Positions 53,737 through 63,198 of a stretch of 64,000 nucleotides of DNA are shown one piece after another. Within the stretch, counting starts at the first letter, position 1. Every line of letters starts with the position of its first letter. This DNA comes from Bacillus sp. NTK071 (lineage in GTDB: Bacteria > Bacillota > Bacilli > Bacillales > Guptibacillaceae). A program made the position numbers and the translations under genes. The stretch lies in NCBI RefSeq assembly GCF_017303315.1, contig NZ_JAFKOI010000002.1, forward strand, positions 62,001 through 126,000, written 5' to 3'. Under the pieces are notes generated by a model. That model was not told the DNA's origin. It searched no databases and worked only from the letters and a program-made list of their open reading frames with translations.

Positions 53737-55230
53737 TTACGATTCAGCAAGTGGTTTGTCCGGTTGCTTCGTCTTATTTTGTGGCTCCGTAATACTTGGT
53801 CGGAGCTTAGTGAGCGGGACTGATACGCGAATAAGGATTTGCAAAAAAGCTTTCGGATTGAACGGAATAAACGGCCAAAGATAAGGAGTATTTAACGGCT
53901 TTAGAGCAACTAGAAAAAGTATGACTGCTGTCACTCCAATAATGTACCCCGGCACTCTGAAGAAGAAGACCAATACAAGAAGGAGAAGCCGAACGATCTT
54001 ATTCGCAATAGATAGTTCATAACTTGGCGTAGCATAAGATCCAATAGCAGCAATCGATACATAAAGAATAACCTCAGGTACAAACAATCCTACATCAATG
54101 GCTATTTGACCAATAAGCACCGCAGCAATGAGCCCCATTGCGGTCGACAAAGGGGTAGGAGTATGAATGGCTGCCATCCTGAGCATTTCAATTCCTATTT
54201 CCGCGAGAAGGATTTGTATAAAGATTGGGACATTGGTTTCATCATTTGGTCCAATGAAATCAATCGACTTAGGCAACAGTTGAGGTTCATAAACGGATAG
54301 AAGCCAGAGCGGCAACAACAAAAGCGCTGCAAGCATACCTCCAAAACGCACCCATCTTAGAAAGGCACCTGGTAGTGGCGCTTCACGATATTCCTCAGCA
54401 TGTTGAACATGGTGAAAAAATGTCGTCGGAGTAATAATTACACTAGGAGAAGTATCAACAATAATTAATACATGACCCTCTAATAAATGAGCAGCGGCAA
54501 CATCTGGTCGCTCTGTATACCTAACAAGAGGAAAAGGATTGCCTGCTTGGTGAACTAGAAATTCTTCTATGGTTTTATCAGACATCGGTATTCCATCTAT
54601 GTTAATTTCACTTAATTTCTTTTTAATAATCTTGATTAGGTTAACATTCGCTACATCTTCAATATAAGTAATACATACGTCCGTCTTTGATCGTTCGCCG
54701 ATCTGAAGAATTTCATTTCGTAATCGGCCGTCCCTAATACGCCTTCTCGTTAGAGCAGTGTTTTCAATAATGTTTTCCGTAAAGCCATCTCGAGAACCTC
54801 TAATTACTTTCTCCGTATCAGGTTCTTGTGGTGTTCTTCCAGGATATTTCCGAACATCAATAATATAAGCTTGTTCTTCGCCTTCCATGAATACGGCAAT
54901 TAACCCTGAAAGAACTTGATCCACAACCTCATCAAACGTTTCAACAACTGTAACTTGTTGATGAGGTAAATGATTATGAATAACTTGTTCAAATTTTACG
55001 GTTAACCGATGATGTTCATCAAGATCCATTAGTTCACGCATGATTTCAACGATAATGGATGTATCACAGAGACCTGTACAATAGTAGAATTGAATTTCTT
55101 TATTTAATATTTTTAATTTACGCACTCCAACGTCAAAGCTCTTGCCAATTCCTATTGACTTTTTTAGGAATTCTTCATTTTCTTTTATTTTCTTAAATAT
55201 TTTCTGTTTGTTATTTATCTTGGATGTCAT
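53737..55230 (-). CDS. spoVAF: Stage V sporulation protein AF
   Basis: Last gene of spoVA. A 497-residue membrane protein of the GerA-A family, with a soluble N-terminal half and several C-terminal helices; in forespores it takes part in germination. The start is the ATG eight to nine bases after AAGGAG. It overlaps spoVAEA by 20 bases. No terminator follows before the lysine riboswitch. Confidence 0.95.
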   Translation of the reverse strand: MTSKINNKQKIFKKIKENEEFLKKSIGIGKSFDVGVRKLKILNKEIQFYYCTGLCDTSIIVEIMRELMDLDEHHRLTVKFEQVIHNHLPHQQVTVVETFDEVVDQVLSGLIAVFMEGEEQAYIIDVRKYPGRTPQEPDTEKVIRGSRDGFTENIIENTALTRRRIRDGRLRNEILQIGERSKTDVCITYIEDVANVNLIKIIKKKLSEINIDGIPMSDKTIEEFLVHQAGNPFPLVRYTERPDVAAAHLLEGHVLIIVDTSPSVIITPTTFFHHVQHAEEYREAPLPGAFLRWVRFGGMLAALLLLPLWLLSVYEPQLLPKSIDFIGPNDETNVPIFIQILLAEIGIEMLRMAAIHTPTPLSTAMGLIAAVLIGQIAIDVGLFVPEVILYVSIAAIGSYATPSYELSIANKIVRLLLLVLVFFFRVPGYIIGVTAVILFLVALKPLNTPYLWPFIPFNPKAFLQILIRVSVPLTKLRPSITEPQNKTKQPDKPLAES

Positions 55231-55792
55231 TAAAACCGCTCCTTTCGAGCAGAATTTCAACAGCTTTTAACGTAATGGGAGAACCGACCGACGGATCATC
55301 AATACCAGACATTTTACCTATATCTCCAACACCGACAATAATGGGGATATTTAACTTATCTAGAATAGATACCGTATCACCATCTATTCTTCCTGCCTCC
55401 ATATCAGCGAAGCCATTTTTATCTACTCCATAATGAGTCAGTTCGCCAGCCCGATCAATTGACACATCCACTCTTGTCCACTCAGAGAAGTGTGTTCTTG
55501 ACGCGACTGCAATTGCTCCGAGAACTTCTATGTTCTCATCTTCTGCTACCGCCTGCATTGCAAGTTCTCCATACCCTTCACCAGGAAAACCACTATCATC
55601 AAACATAACGAAAACTGGATCATGAGGTGTTTGATGAATGAGCGAGACAATTTCATAACCAGCGAGCGGGCTAGGATTACCTGCTGACTGACTTATACAC
55701 CTTCCTCCAATATCTGAAGCTACCTTTTCGATTGCTTTTTGTGCGTATAGATCCCCGTCGGTTACGAAAACGACCCGTCGCTTTTTGTCCAT
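55211..55792 (-). CDS. spoVAEA: Stage V sporulation protein AE, SpoVAEA
   Basis: A 193-residue soluble protein of the spoVA operon. It carries [16 protein letters not shown] and [20 protein letters not shown], typical of the family. Needed with other SpoVA proteins for uptake and release of dipicolinic acid, but its biochemical part is unclear. The ATG eight bases after AAAGGGG is preferred over an upstream GTG. Confidence 0.9.
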   Translation of the reverse strand: MDKKRRVVFVTDGDLYAQKAIEKVASDIGGRCISQSAGNPSPLAGYEIVSLIHQTPHDPVFVMFDDSGFPGEGYGELAMQAVAEDENIEVLGAIAVASRTHFSEWTRVDVSIDRAGELTHYGVDKNGFADMEAGRIDGDTVSILDKLNIPIIVGVGDIGKMSGIDDPSVGSPITLKAVEILLERSGFNDIQDK

Positions 55793-55797
55793 TGATC

Positions 55798-56148
55798 TCA
55801 CCCCTTTGGTTTAAATATTATTGCTACGATAAAACCAAAAACGATTGCTGAAGAAATCCCTGCTGAGGTTAGTTGAAAAATCCCCATTGCAATTCCTATA
55901 AATCCGTGTTCCTCACCTTGTTGCATAGCTCCATGAAGTAATGAATGTCCAAAGCTTGTGATCGGCACAGTCGCTCCTGCACCAGCAAACTCAATTAACC
56001 GATCATAAATTCCAAATCCATCAAGCACAGCACCGATAACAACAAATAAAGACATAACATGTGCCGGTGTTAATTTGAATATATCCAGAAGGAGTTGTCC
56101 AACAACACAAATGGCTCCACCAACTGCAAAAGCGATGAAATATTCCAT
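55798..56148 (-). CDS. spoVAEB: Stage V sporulation protein AEB
   Basis: A 116-residue membrane protein, similar to SpoVAC, with segments [20 protein letters not shown] and [18 protein letters not shown]. Part of the dipicolinate channel group. Its start overlaps the spoVAD stop (TAATG). Confidence 0.93.
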   Translation of the reverse strand: MEYFIAFAVGGAICVVGQLLLDIFKLTPAHVMSLFVVIGAVLDGFGIYDRLIEFAGAGATVPITSFGHSLLHGAMQQGEEHGFIGIAMGIFQLTSAGISSAIVFGFIVAIIFKPKG

Positions 56149-57161
56149 TAGCTAACACCTCCAACACGCTCAAATACAACGGCATGAGCTATAGCAGGCA
56201 TGCTTTCTTTTTGTTGTATCATCACGGGGCTATGCAAACATCCAGTTGCCGCCACAAGAATTTTGTTATACATCCCTTTTCTTAGAAGCTCCATTAAATG
56301 ACCGTATGTGACTACCGCAGAACAGGCACAACCACTTCCACCTGCAAACACTTCTTTCTGATCTGGTCGATAAACCATTAACCCACAATCATTGTGGTTA
56401 TTTGTAATATCAAACCCCTTTTCAAGCAGTAAATCTCTTAGGATAGGAGAACCAATAGAAGAAAGATCACCCGTAACAATCAGATCATAATCTGTTGGTA
56501 ATACATCAAAGTCATTAAAATGAGCGGCCAGTGTATCTGCTGCAGCAGGTGCCATTGCGGAACCCATATCGAATGGATTCTTTATTCCCCAATCGACAAC
56601 CTTTCCAATTGTAGCTGCAGAAATTCGAATATCAGAGCGCTCCCTTCCGATTAGGGCAGCTCCAGCTCCAGTTACTGTAGAAGTTGCGGTTCCTGGCTTT
56701 TGCCCACCGTATTCAGTTGGATAGCGAAACTGACGCTCGGCTGTTGCGTTATGACTGCTTACACCAGCTATTGCGTAGTTAACAAATTGCCCATCTACAA
56801 GTGTGGAAGCAATCGCGAGAGACTCCATAGATGTTGAACAAGCACCGAAGACTCCTAAAAACGGAATTTGGTTTGTTCTAGCTGTATAAGTGGCGCTGAC
56901 AATTTGATTTAATAAGTCACCAGCTACAAATACATCAATATCTTCCTGCACCATTTCTTTCTTTTTCAAGCAGGCGTTTACAGCATCTTCAAGTAATTTC
57001 CGTTCAGCAAGTTCCCAATTATCCTGGTCACAATGAAGGTTTTGATACGTAACATCAAACTGATCTCCGAAAGGACCTTCTGCCTCTTTAGGACCAACAG
57101 CTGTCCCGACAGATTGGACATAAACATTTTGGAATTTCCACGATTGCTTTCCTAACTTCAT
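56148..57161 (-). CDS. spoVAD: Stage V sporulation protein AD
   Basis: A 337-residue thiolase-fold protein that binds dipicolinic acid. The fold shows [19 protein letters not shown] (thiolase-like Cys) and [15 protein letters not shown] near the end. It is essential for dipicolinate transport into the forespore. Spaced 13 bases from spoVAC. Confidence 0.96.
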   Translation of the reverse strand: MKLGKQSWKFQNVYVQSVGTAVGPKEAEGPFGDQFDVTYQNLHCDQDNWELAERKLLEDAVNACLKKKEMVQEDIDVFVAGDLLNQIVSATYTARTNQIPFLGVFGACSTSMESLAIASTLVDGQFVNYAIAGVSSHNATAERQFRYPTEYGGQKPGTATSTVTGAGAALIGRERSDIRISAATIGKVVDWGIKNPFDMGSAMAPAAADTLAAHFNDFDVLPTDYDLIVTGDLSSIGSPILRDLLLEKGFDITNNHNDCGLMVYRPDQKEVFAGGSGCACSAVVTYGHLMELLRKGMYNKILVAATGCLHSPVMIQQKESMPAIAHAVVFERVGGVS

Positions 57162-57174
57162 CTATGTTCTCTCC

Positions 57175-57633
57175 TTATAGCAGGGCTTTATAAACCATTC
57201 TAATCATTCCTACAATATAAGCTGCAACTACTCCAAATACGATAACAGAACCAGCAAGCTTAAACATGTTTGTTGCAATCCCAAGCACAATTCCCTCGCT
57301 TTTATGTTCCAATGCAGCACTTGTAATGGAATTTGCAAAACCTGTAACTGGAACAGCTGAACCGGCACCAGCAAATTGACCAAGTTTGTCATACCACCCG
57401 AAGGCCGTCAAAAGAGCCGCAAAAAGAATCAAAGTGGCAACTGTAGGATTACCTGCTGTTTCTTTTGAGAAATCAAAAACATTCATATAGAAATTTTGAA
57501 TCGCTTGACCTAACATGCAAATTAGTCCACCAACTACAAAAGCCTTTAAGGCGTTGAGAACATATGGCGGTTTAGGTTGATAAGATTTGATGTTTTTCTT
57601 GTATTGCTCCTGATTATTAAGTGATATAGACAT
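57175..57633 (-). CDS. spoVAC: Stage V sporulation protein AC
   Basis: A 152-residue mechanosensitive membrane channel component for dipicolinate release. It contains ALKAFVVGGLICMLGQAIQNF and FAGAGSAVPVTGFANSI. The ATG is nine bases after GGAGG, inside the end of spoVAB. The longer frame is rejected. Confidence 0.95.
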   Translation of the reverse strand: MSISLNNQEQYKKNIKSYQPKPPYVLNALKAFVVGGLICMLGQAIQNFYMNVFDFSKETAGNPTVATLILFAALLTAFGWYDKLGQFAGAGSAVPVTGFANSITSAALEHKSEGIVLGIATNMFKLAGSVIVFGVVAAYIVGMIRMVYKALL

Positions 57634-58064
57634 TAATTTGATCCTCCATCTACAAAGATTGTCCAATGAAATAGGGAACCGAAAACTTTCCCGAGTACAA
57701 TCGCCATTAATAGGATTAGAATTTTATCAATAAATCCAATTCGTTTTGTGAGAATAGGTAGTACATTAAGAACCTCTGTCAACGCAGCTGCTAACATGCC
57801 AATAAAAATACCTGAGCCGAGCCCTATTGGAATCACCGCAACTTTAGGTAACCCTAGTGTTGGGTTACGAAGTGAGAGCCAACTTGAGACAACAGCGCCA
57901 ATAATGATACCCCATTCATAATAACGAATAAGGTGTACTGTCTTGGATAGCTGAGTTAGTCTTGGAATAATTCCCAGAACGGATAGAAATGCTACAAAAC
58001 CTGCTCCAACTGCAATTCCTTCTGCAAAACCAATTAACATAACAAAGATGAATTGTACATTCAT
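57633..58064 (-). CDS. spoVAB: Stage V sporulation protein AB
   Basis: A 143-residue protein with four to five helices, found only in endospore formers and co-transcribed with spoVAA. Function within the SpoVA complex is not known. It overlaps its neighbours at both ends. Confidence 0.93.
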   Translation of the reverse strand: MNVQFIFVMLIGFAEGIAVGAGFVAFLSVLGIIPRLTQLSKTVHLIRYYEWGIIIGAVVSSWLSLRNPTLGLPKVAVIPIGLGSGIFIGMLAAALTEVLNVLPILTKRIGFIDKILILLMAIVLGKVFGSLFHWTIFVDGGSN

Positions 58065-58678
58065 GGTCTTCTTTTCTCATTCTCTTCATTTTCATGAACA
58101 ATGACATATTGGTCGAGATCCTGCTGATAGTTAAACATTTCTACCTCTAAAGGACTTGGTTCCTCATTAAAGCGCTTTTTAAATAAGTGATTGAAAAATA
58201 GAATCATCCCAATTCCTAACCCTAGAGAGTAAGGGACTTGCAGTAGAAGAGGCTTAGGGTTATCTATTCCTGTCACAATTTTATAGATCTGCTGGTGAAC
58301 TTCCCTCATGCTTACATCTTCATGAAAGTTCATTATGGCAAGTGCAGCACCTATAAATAAAAGACACCAGATGAGCACAAAATATACCGGCGCTAACTTC
58401 TTTTTCGGAAACTGCACCTCTATAATGGTTTGCGCTGGCCCAACCACTTGAATCTCAAGTTCTGGTATACCTCTTTGAATGACCGTTATCACTTTCATAA
58501 TATCAATAACAATCAGGTTTTTATCTTCCTTGGTGATTTGATAAATTGGCATTTTCTCTACTTTGGAGCAAAACTCATCATCGCCAATGAGTTGGGCAAT
58601 ATCACCAATAACCAATCGAGCATTTGGGGTCACTTTGTTTTTCTGTCTAAGTCGAAGGTAGATCAATGCATTTTGCAT
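58061..58678 (-). CDS. spoVAA: Stage V sporulation protein AA
   Basis: First gene of spoVA. A 205-residue protein with a soluble N-terminal half and two C-terminal helices (about residues 98-115 and 152-168). GGAGG precedes the ATG. A sigma-G-like promoter lies just upstream, fitting forespore expression. Confidence 0.94.
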   Translation of the reverse strand: MQNALIYLRLRQKNKVTPNARLVIGDIAQLIGDDEFCSKVEKMPIYQITKEDKNLIVIDIMKVITVIQRGIPELEIQVVGPAQTIIEVQFPKKKLAPVYFVLIWCLLFIGAALAIMNFHEDVSMREVHQQIYKIVTGIDNPKPLLLQVPYSLGLGIGMILFFNHLFKKRFNEEPSPLEVEMFNYQQDLDQYVIVHENEENEKRRP

Positions 58679-58716
58679 ATATCCTCCGCCTCCTTATTCG
58701 AGGGGCATATTGCTTA

Positions 58717-58746
58717 TAGTATGTTTCTGCCAATTAACTCTCATTC
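58717..58746 (-). promoter_or_regulatory. Sigma-G-like promoter of the spoVA operon
   Basis: The minus strand reads GAATG, 18 bases, CATACTA, matching sigma-G consensus (GHATR, CATnHTA) at the -10 exactly. It ends about 40 bases before spoVAA. Confidence 0.7.
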
Positions 58747-58824
58747 TAAAGGCACTGATGTTCCATTAATTCCCTCGGAATGAATACCCGTTACGAAAGT
58801 CAGTACATTTGGCAAACAGATCCA

Positions 58825-58857
58825 CAAAAAAACAGACGAGCTATTTGCTCATCTGTT
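58825..58857 (-). terminator. sigF terminator
   Basis: An 11-bp stem with one G-U pair that overlaps the last codons and stop of sigF, followed by TTTTTTTG on the minus strand. It separates spoIIA from spoVA. Confidence 0.85.
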
Positions 58858-59596
58858 CCTTAATTTGCTTTAATATTTTCTTTTCTAGTCTTGACACCTG
58901 TACCTGGGAGATTCCGAGACGTTCTGCTACTTCCGATTGAGTTTGATCCTTATAATATCTTAAATACACAATTAACCTTTCTCTTGTATCAAGATACTGA
59001 AGTGCTTCCTTTAGAGCAAGCTTATCAAACCACGCTGTATCCGTATTATCAGCAATTTGATCCAACAATGTAATTGGATCACCATCATTCTCATAAACGG
59101 TTTCATGGATTGAGGAAGGTGCTCGTACAGCTTCCTGTGCCATAACTACTTCTTCAGGCGTTACCTCTATTTTTTCTGCTATTTCATTAATTGTAGGAGT
59201 TCTTCCAAGCGATTTCGATAATTCATCCTTCGCTTTTCGAACTTTATTTCCCGTTTCCTTGAGTGATCGGCTTACCTTAACGGTTCCATCATCTCGAATA
59301 AAGCGCTGAATTTCGCCAATGATCATAGGAACTGCATAGGTGGAGAATTTAACATCGTAACTGAGATCGAACTTATCAACGGATTTTAACAAACCTATAC
59401 ATCCGATTTGAAATAAATCATCCGCTTCATACCCTCGATTTAGAAATCGTTGAACAACGGACCAGACAAGCCTCATATTTTTTTGTATAATAAGATCTCG
59501 TGCGTCCTGGTCCCCGTCCTGACTTTGTTTAATCAATTCCTTCACTTCATCAGGCTTTAGTTGCGACTGTTTTCCTTTTCTAACCTCCACGTCCAT
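58841..59596 (-). CDS. sigF: RNA polymerase sporulation sigma factor F
   Basis: First forespore-specific sigma factor. The 251-residue protein has region 2 (NMRLVWSVVQRFLNRGYEAD, FSTYAVPMIIGEIQRFIRDD) and region 4 helix-turn-helix (QSEVAERLGISQVQVSRLEK). It is held by SpoIIAB until SpoIIAA frees it. Third gene of spoIIA, and it ends at a hairpin. Confidence 0.98.
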   Translation of the reverse strand: MDVEVRKGKQSQLKPDEVKELIKQSQDGDQDARDLIIQKNMRLVWSVVQRFLNRGYEADDLFQIGCIGLLKSVDKFDLSYDVKFSTYAVPMIIGEIQRFIRDDGTVKVSRSLKETGNKVRKAKDELSKSLGRTPTINEIAEKIEVTPEEVVMAQEAVRAPSSIHETVYENDGDPITLLDQIADNTDTAWFDKLALKEALQYLDTRERLIVYLRYYKDQTQSEVAERLGISQVQVSRLEKKILKQIKEQMSK

Positions 59597-59608
59597 ATGC
59601 AGGTCCCC

Positions 59609-60049
59609 TTAATTACATAGCGCTTTATTTTTTGATAGGTACTTCATTAAGTGAATTGTCGTACCTTGACCGCTCGCAGATTCCACTTTCACTTCATCCA
59701 TGAAATTCTCCATAATTGTGAATCCCATACCAGAACGCTCAAGCTCCGGCTTTGTCGTAAAAAGCGGCTGTCTTGCCTCATCTAGATCTTGAATCCCAAT
59801 TCCATTATCACGAATTGTTAGATTGACAGTATCATCGTTTAACTCAACCGAAATAAATACTTTTTCTTCTGAATTTTCTTCATATCCGTGAATAATGGCA
59901 TTTGTAACAGCCTCTGATACTACCGTTTTAATTTCTGTAAGTTCGTCAACAGTTGGATCAAGCTGTGCAATAAAAGCAGCAACAGTTACACGCGCAAATG
60001 ACTCGTTTTGACTGAGAGCTGAGAATTCAATGTCCATGCGATTTCTCAT
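59609..60049 (-). CDS. spoIIAB: Anti-sigma F factor SpoIIAB
   Basis: Protein kinase and anti-sigma factor of 146 residues. GHKL ATPase motifs are visible: [14 protein letters not shown] (N box), DNGIGI (G1), and [15 protein letters not shown] (G2). It phosphorylates SpoIIAA and binds sigma F. Start overlaps the spoIIAA stop (TAATG). Confidence 0.98.
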   Translation of the reverse strand: MRNRMDIEFSALSQNESFARVTVAAFIAQLDPTVDELTEIKTVVSEAVTNAIIHGYEENSEEKVFISVELNDDTVNLTIRDNGIGIQDLDEARQPLFTTKPELERSGMGFTIMENFMDEVKVESASGQGTTIHLMKYLSKNKALCN

Positions 60050-60399
60050 TACGCCACCCCCAGAGTTGCGAGGGCATGCTGCTCGTCCGCCTCAAGCCTC
60101 ACGATTTTGAATAATCCTGACATTTCGAATAATCTCTTTACTGGTCCCGAAATGGAACAGACTACCATCTCACCGCCAAAACTTTTCACCTTATTGTACC
60201 GTCCAAGAATGACACCAAGACCAGAACTATCCATAAACGATAGTCCCTCAAGACTGAGCACAATATGTTCAATTTTGCGTTCTTCAATAATCAGGTCTAC
60301 CCTGTCTCTTAGCTCTTCAGCTGTATGATGATCCAGCTCCCCATCAAGTCGAATCAAAAGAACGGGATGTCTAACTTCAAGATTGATCGAAAGACTCAC
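60049..60399 (-). CDS. spoIIAA: Anti-anti-sigma F factor SpoIIAA
   Basis: A STAS-domain protein of 116 residues. Ser58 in [10 protein letters not shown] is the site phosphorylated by SpoIIAB and dephosphorylated by SpoIIE, releasing sigma F. The start is GTG nine bases after AGGAGG. It is first in spoIIA, with a sigma-H-like site in front. Confidence 0.97.
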   Translation of the reverse strand: MSLSINLEVRHPVLLIRLDGELDHHTAEELRDRVDLIIEERKIEHIVLSLEGLSFMDSSGLGVILGRYNKVKSFGGEMVVCSISGPVKRLFEMSGLFKIVRLEADEQHALATLGVA

Positions 60400-60432
60400 G
60401 TAACATTCCTCCTCATGTTTGCTTGTGAGTTT

Positions 60433-60458
60433 TTTCTCTCTTTACAGGGTCAATTCCT
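60433..60458 (-). promoter_or_regulatory. Sigma-H-like promoter of the spoIIA operon
   Basis: The minus strand reads AGGAATT, 12 bases, AGAGAAA, close to the sigma-H consensus (RnAGGAwWW, RnnGAAT), with one mismatch in the -10. It lies between dacF and spoIIAA, as in B. subtilis. Confidence 0.55.
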
Positions 60459-60499
60459 TCTTCGTGACAAAACTAGTGCCCGTTCGATTAAACTTTTAA

Positions 60500-61678
60500 T
60501 CACCTGACATGATGAGAAGGTGTTTTGGCGAACTGTGCAGCTGTCCGTTTCATTAACTGCCACCATGAAGCGGAATGAATATTTTCAGAAGAAAGAACAG
60601 GAGAAGTGGCAGTTACATTTCCATCTATTTTCACTGACAACACCCCAACTTCATCACCCTTCTTAATTGGGGTCTCAATGTGATCATTCATTTTAATAGA
60701 GGTTGTAATATCACCATTTTCTTGCCCTTTCTTTAATAAAACAGATACTCGTTCAGAAGTGATAACATTCATTAGCGATTGATTACCTTTATTCACTTCA
60801 ACTTTTTTAACTGTATGATGACGATCGAAAAGCTTTTGAGTTTTATATTGAGAAAAAGCATAGTCAAAAAGCTTTGAAATTTCTGCATTGCGAGCTTTAG
60901 GGTTTGGAGCACCCATAACCACTGCTACAACTCGCATATCATCTCTTTTAGCTGTTGCAGTCAAACAATACTTCGCTTCCCTAGTAAAGCCAGTTTTCAA
61001 ACCATCAACTCCGGGATAGAATTTCACTAATTTATTCGTATTAACAAGCCAGAATTTCTTATCTGAATCTTGTCGTAAATAATCTTCATATAATCCTGTG
61101 TACTTTGTTATTAATTCATATTTCAATAACTCTTTGGCCATTAATGCCATATCATTAGCCGTAGAATAATGGTTCTTAGCGGGTAAACCTGTAGGATTAA
61201 CAAAGTGTGTATTTTTAAGTCCCATTTCTCTTGCTTTTTCATTCATCTTGTTAACGAACTCTTCTTCTGAACCTGAAATTGCTTCTGCCATAGCAACAGA
61301 TGCGTCATTACCAGAAGCTATAGCAATTCCTTTCAGCATATCGTTAACCGACATCTCTTCACCGGCCTCAAGAAAAATCTGAGATCCACCCATTGATGCA
61401 GCATATTCACTTGCTCTAATTTTCTGGTCGAGATTTATTTTTCCACTCTCAATCGCTTCCATTATTAAAATCATTGTCATGATTTTCGTCATACTTGCAG
61501 GAGGAAGCTTCTTATCACTCTCTTTTTCGAATAATACTGCACCTGTATCTCGCTCAATTAGAATAGCAGATGAAGAATTCTCTGCGATTTTTGTCTTAGC
61601 TTCTTCTGCATTTGCAAAAGTTGGAACCAGCAAACTTCCTCCTAGCAGGATGGCGAGCAACGTTGCAACAACTTTCAT
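60500..61678 (-). CDS. dacF: D-alanyl-D-alanine carboxypeptidase DacF
   Basis: Forespore carboxypeptidase of 392 residues that trims cortex peptides. It has a signal peptide (about 1-24), Ser62-x-x-Lys65 (SMTK), Ser122-Gly-Asn and Lys228-Thr-Gly, all intact. Upstream in-frame codons are ignored; GGAGGG lies about nine bases before this ATG. A sigma-F-like site lies 30-60 bases upstream, and the gene lies before spoIIAA as in B. subtilis. Confidence 0.95.
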   Translation of the reverse strand: MKVVATLLAILLGGSLLVPTFANAEEAKTKIAENSSSAILIERDTGAVLFEKESDKKLPPASMTKIMTMILIMEAIESGKINLDQKIRASEYAASMGGSQIFLEAGEEMSVNDMLKGIAIASGNDASVAMAEAISGSEEEFVNKMNEKAREMGLKNTHFVNPTGLPAKNHYSTANDMALMAKELLKYELITKYTGLYEDYLRQDSDKKFWLVNTNKLVKFYPGVDGLKTGFTREAKYCLTATAKRDDMRVVAVVMGAPNPKARNAEISKLFDYAFSQYKTQKLFDRHHTVKKVEVNKGNQSLMNVITSERVSVLLKKGQENGDITTSIKMNDHIETPIKKGDEVGVLSVKIDGNVTATSPVLSSENIHSASWWQLMKRTAAQFAKTPSHHVR

Positions 61679-61705
61679 AGGTGATCCCTCCATTCTTAGT
61701 ATTAC

Positions 61706-61735
61706 AAGGTTTTCCATCCTACTGGAAAAATATAC
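61706..61735 (-). promoter_or_regulatory. Sigma-F-like promoter of dacF
   Basis: The minus strand reads GTATA, 15 bases, GGAAAACCTT, matching sigma-F consensus (GywTA, GGnrAnAnTw) with one mismatch. It ends about 28 bases before the start codon. Confidence 0.65.
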
Positions 61736-61836
61736 GAATGTCCATTCAGTATTTGGATAAAAATACAATACCAGAAAGTAAAAGGTATAATTTGAACATA
61801 GAAGAACATTTATCACAGAATGTAACTAGAGAATAC

Positions 61837-61864
61837 AAAAAAGCCTCCATTCATGGAGGCTTTT
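61837..61864 (-). terminator. pdp terminator
   Basis: An 11-bp stem AAAAGCCTCCA and its complement with a 4-base loop, ending TTTTTTG on the minus strand, between pdp and dacF. Confidence 0.88.
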
Positions 61865-61874
61865 CGAATGCTAT

Positions 61875-63176
61875 TTAGTTAATGACTTTATAAATTAATT
61901 GATGCTTATCGCGCGCTTCTTTTGAGAGCGTATAAGCTTCGTTGATTTTGTCGATTGAATTTGTCGGTTCTTCATCATCACTATGAAGCACAACGAGCGC
62001 TTCACCTTTAGTTACTTGATCGCCTACTTTTTTCTTCAGCGTTATCCCGACGCCATGATTAATATCATCATCTTTCGTTGCTCGACCTGCACCAAGGTAC
62101 ATGGCTGCTACGCCAATCGATTCAGCATCAATTTCAGCTACATACCCATCTTGCTGTGCAGTAACTTCAATATGATACTTCGCCTGAGGAAGTTTCGATA
62201 AGTCATCAATGACACTGACATCACCACCCTGTGCTTTAACAAGGGTTCTAAATGACTCAAAAGCTTTTCCATTCTGAAGGTTTTGCTCAAGAGTTTTATA
62301 AGCTGAGTCAAAATCATCGAATGCACCAGCAAGGACAGTCATATGCGAAGCCAATTCAAGTGAAAGAAGACGAAGGTCTTCGATATTTTCACCTTGCAGG
62401 ACCTGACAAGCTTCACGGACTTCATTTGCATTACCAACTTCAAATCCAAGCGGTTGATTCATGTCACTGATAACAGCAACTGTATTACGACCAAGGTTAT
62501 TTCCGATGTTCACCATTTCTCTCGCAAGTGCTTCAGAATCCTCTAGCTTCTTCATGAATGCACCCGAACCTGTCTTAACATCTAATACGATACCATCTGC
62601 TCCAGAAGCAAGCTTTTTACTCATGATTGAGCCTGCAATTAAAGGAATCGAATCCACAGTAGCTGTTACATCACGAAGAGCGTATAACTTTTTATCAGCA
62701 GGGGCAAGGTTTCCGGTTTGACCTGCAACAGAAAGTTTGTGCGTATTCACATTATTAACGAATTCTTCTTTCGTCATTTCAATATGAAAGCCATTAATTG
62801 ATTCGAGTTTATCAAGCGTTCCACCTGTATGCCCAAGCCCGCGACCTGACATTTTTGCAACTGGAACACCTACTGATGCAACCAATGGTCCAACAATGAA
62901 CGTTGTTTTATCACCAACACCACCTGTTGAGTGCTTATCCACTTTATGACCTTCAATAGCAGATAGGTCGATTGTCTCACCTGATTCCACCATTGCCTGT
63001 GTTAATAAAGCAGTCTCATTAGACTCCATACCATTAAAATAAATTGCCATCATTAGGGCTGAAGCCTGATAATCAGGAATATCACCTTTTGTATACCCTT
63101 CAATAAAGAAGTTTATTTCTTCCTTTGTAAGTTCCTTACCGTTACGCTTTTTTTGAATCACATCTACCATTCTCAC
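61875..63176 (-). CDS. pdp: Pyrimidine-nucleoside phosphorylase
   Basis: Cleaves uridine, thymidine and related nucleosides with phosphate. It has the phosphate loop [24 protein letters not shown], and [11 protein letters not shown] near the active site. At 433 residues it equals B. subtilis Pdp. The GTG start gives MRMVDVIQ as in that homologue; an inner ATG is an alternative. Follows punA by 22 bases. Confidence 0.96.
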   Translation of the reverse strand: MRMVDVIQKKRNGKELTKEEINFFIEGYTKGDIPDYQASALMMAIYFNGMESNETALLTQAMVESGETIDLSAIEGHKVDKHSTGGVGDKTTFIVGPLVASVGVPVAKMSGRGLGHTGGTLDKLESINGFHIEMTKEEFVNNVNTHKLSVAGQTGNLAPADKKLYALRDVTATVDSIPLIAGSIMSKKLASGADGIVLDVKTGSGAFMKKLEDSEALAREMVNIGNNLGRNTVAVISDMNQPLGFEVGNANEVREACQVLQGENIEDLRLLSLELASHMTVLAGAFDDFDSAYKTLEQNLQNGKAFESFRTLVKAQGGDVSVIDDLSKLPQAKYHIEVTAQQDGYVAEIDAESIGVAAMYLGAGRATKDDDINHGVGITLKKKVGDQVTKGEALVVLHSDDEEPTNSIDKINEAYTLSKEARDKHQLIYKVIN

Positions 63177-63198
63177 CAGAATAGCTCTCCCTTCAGCT

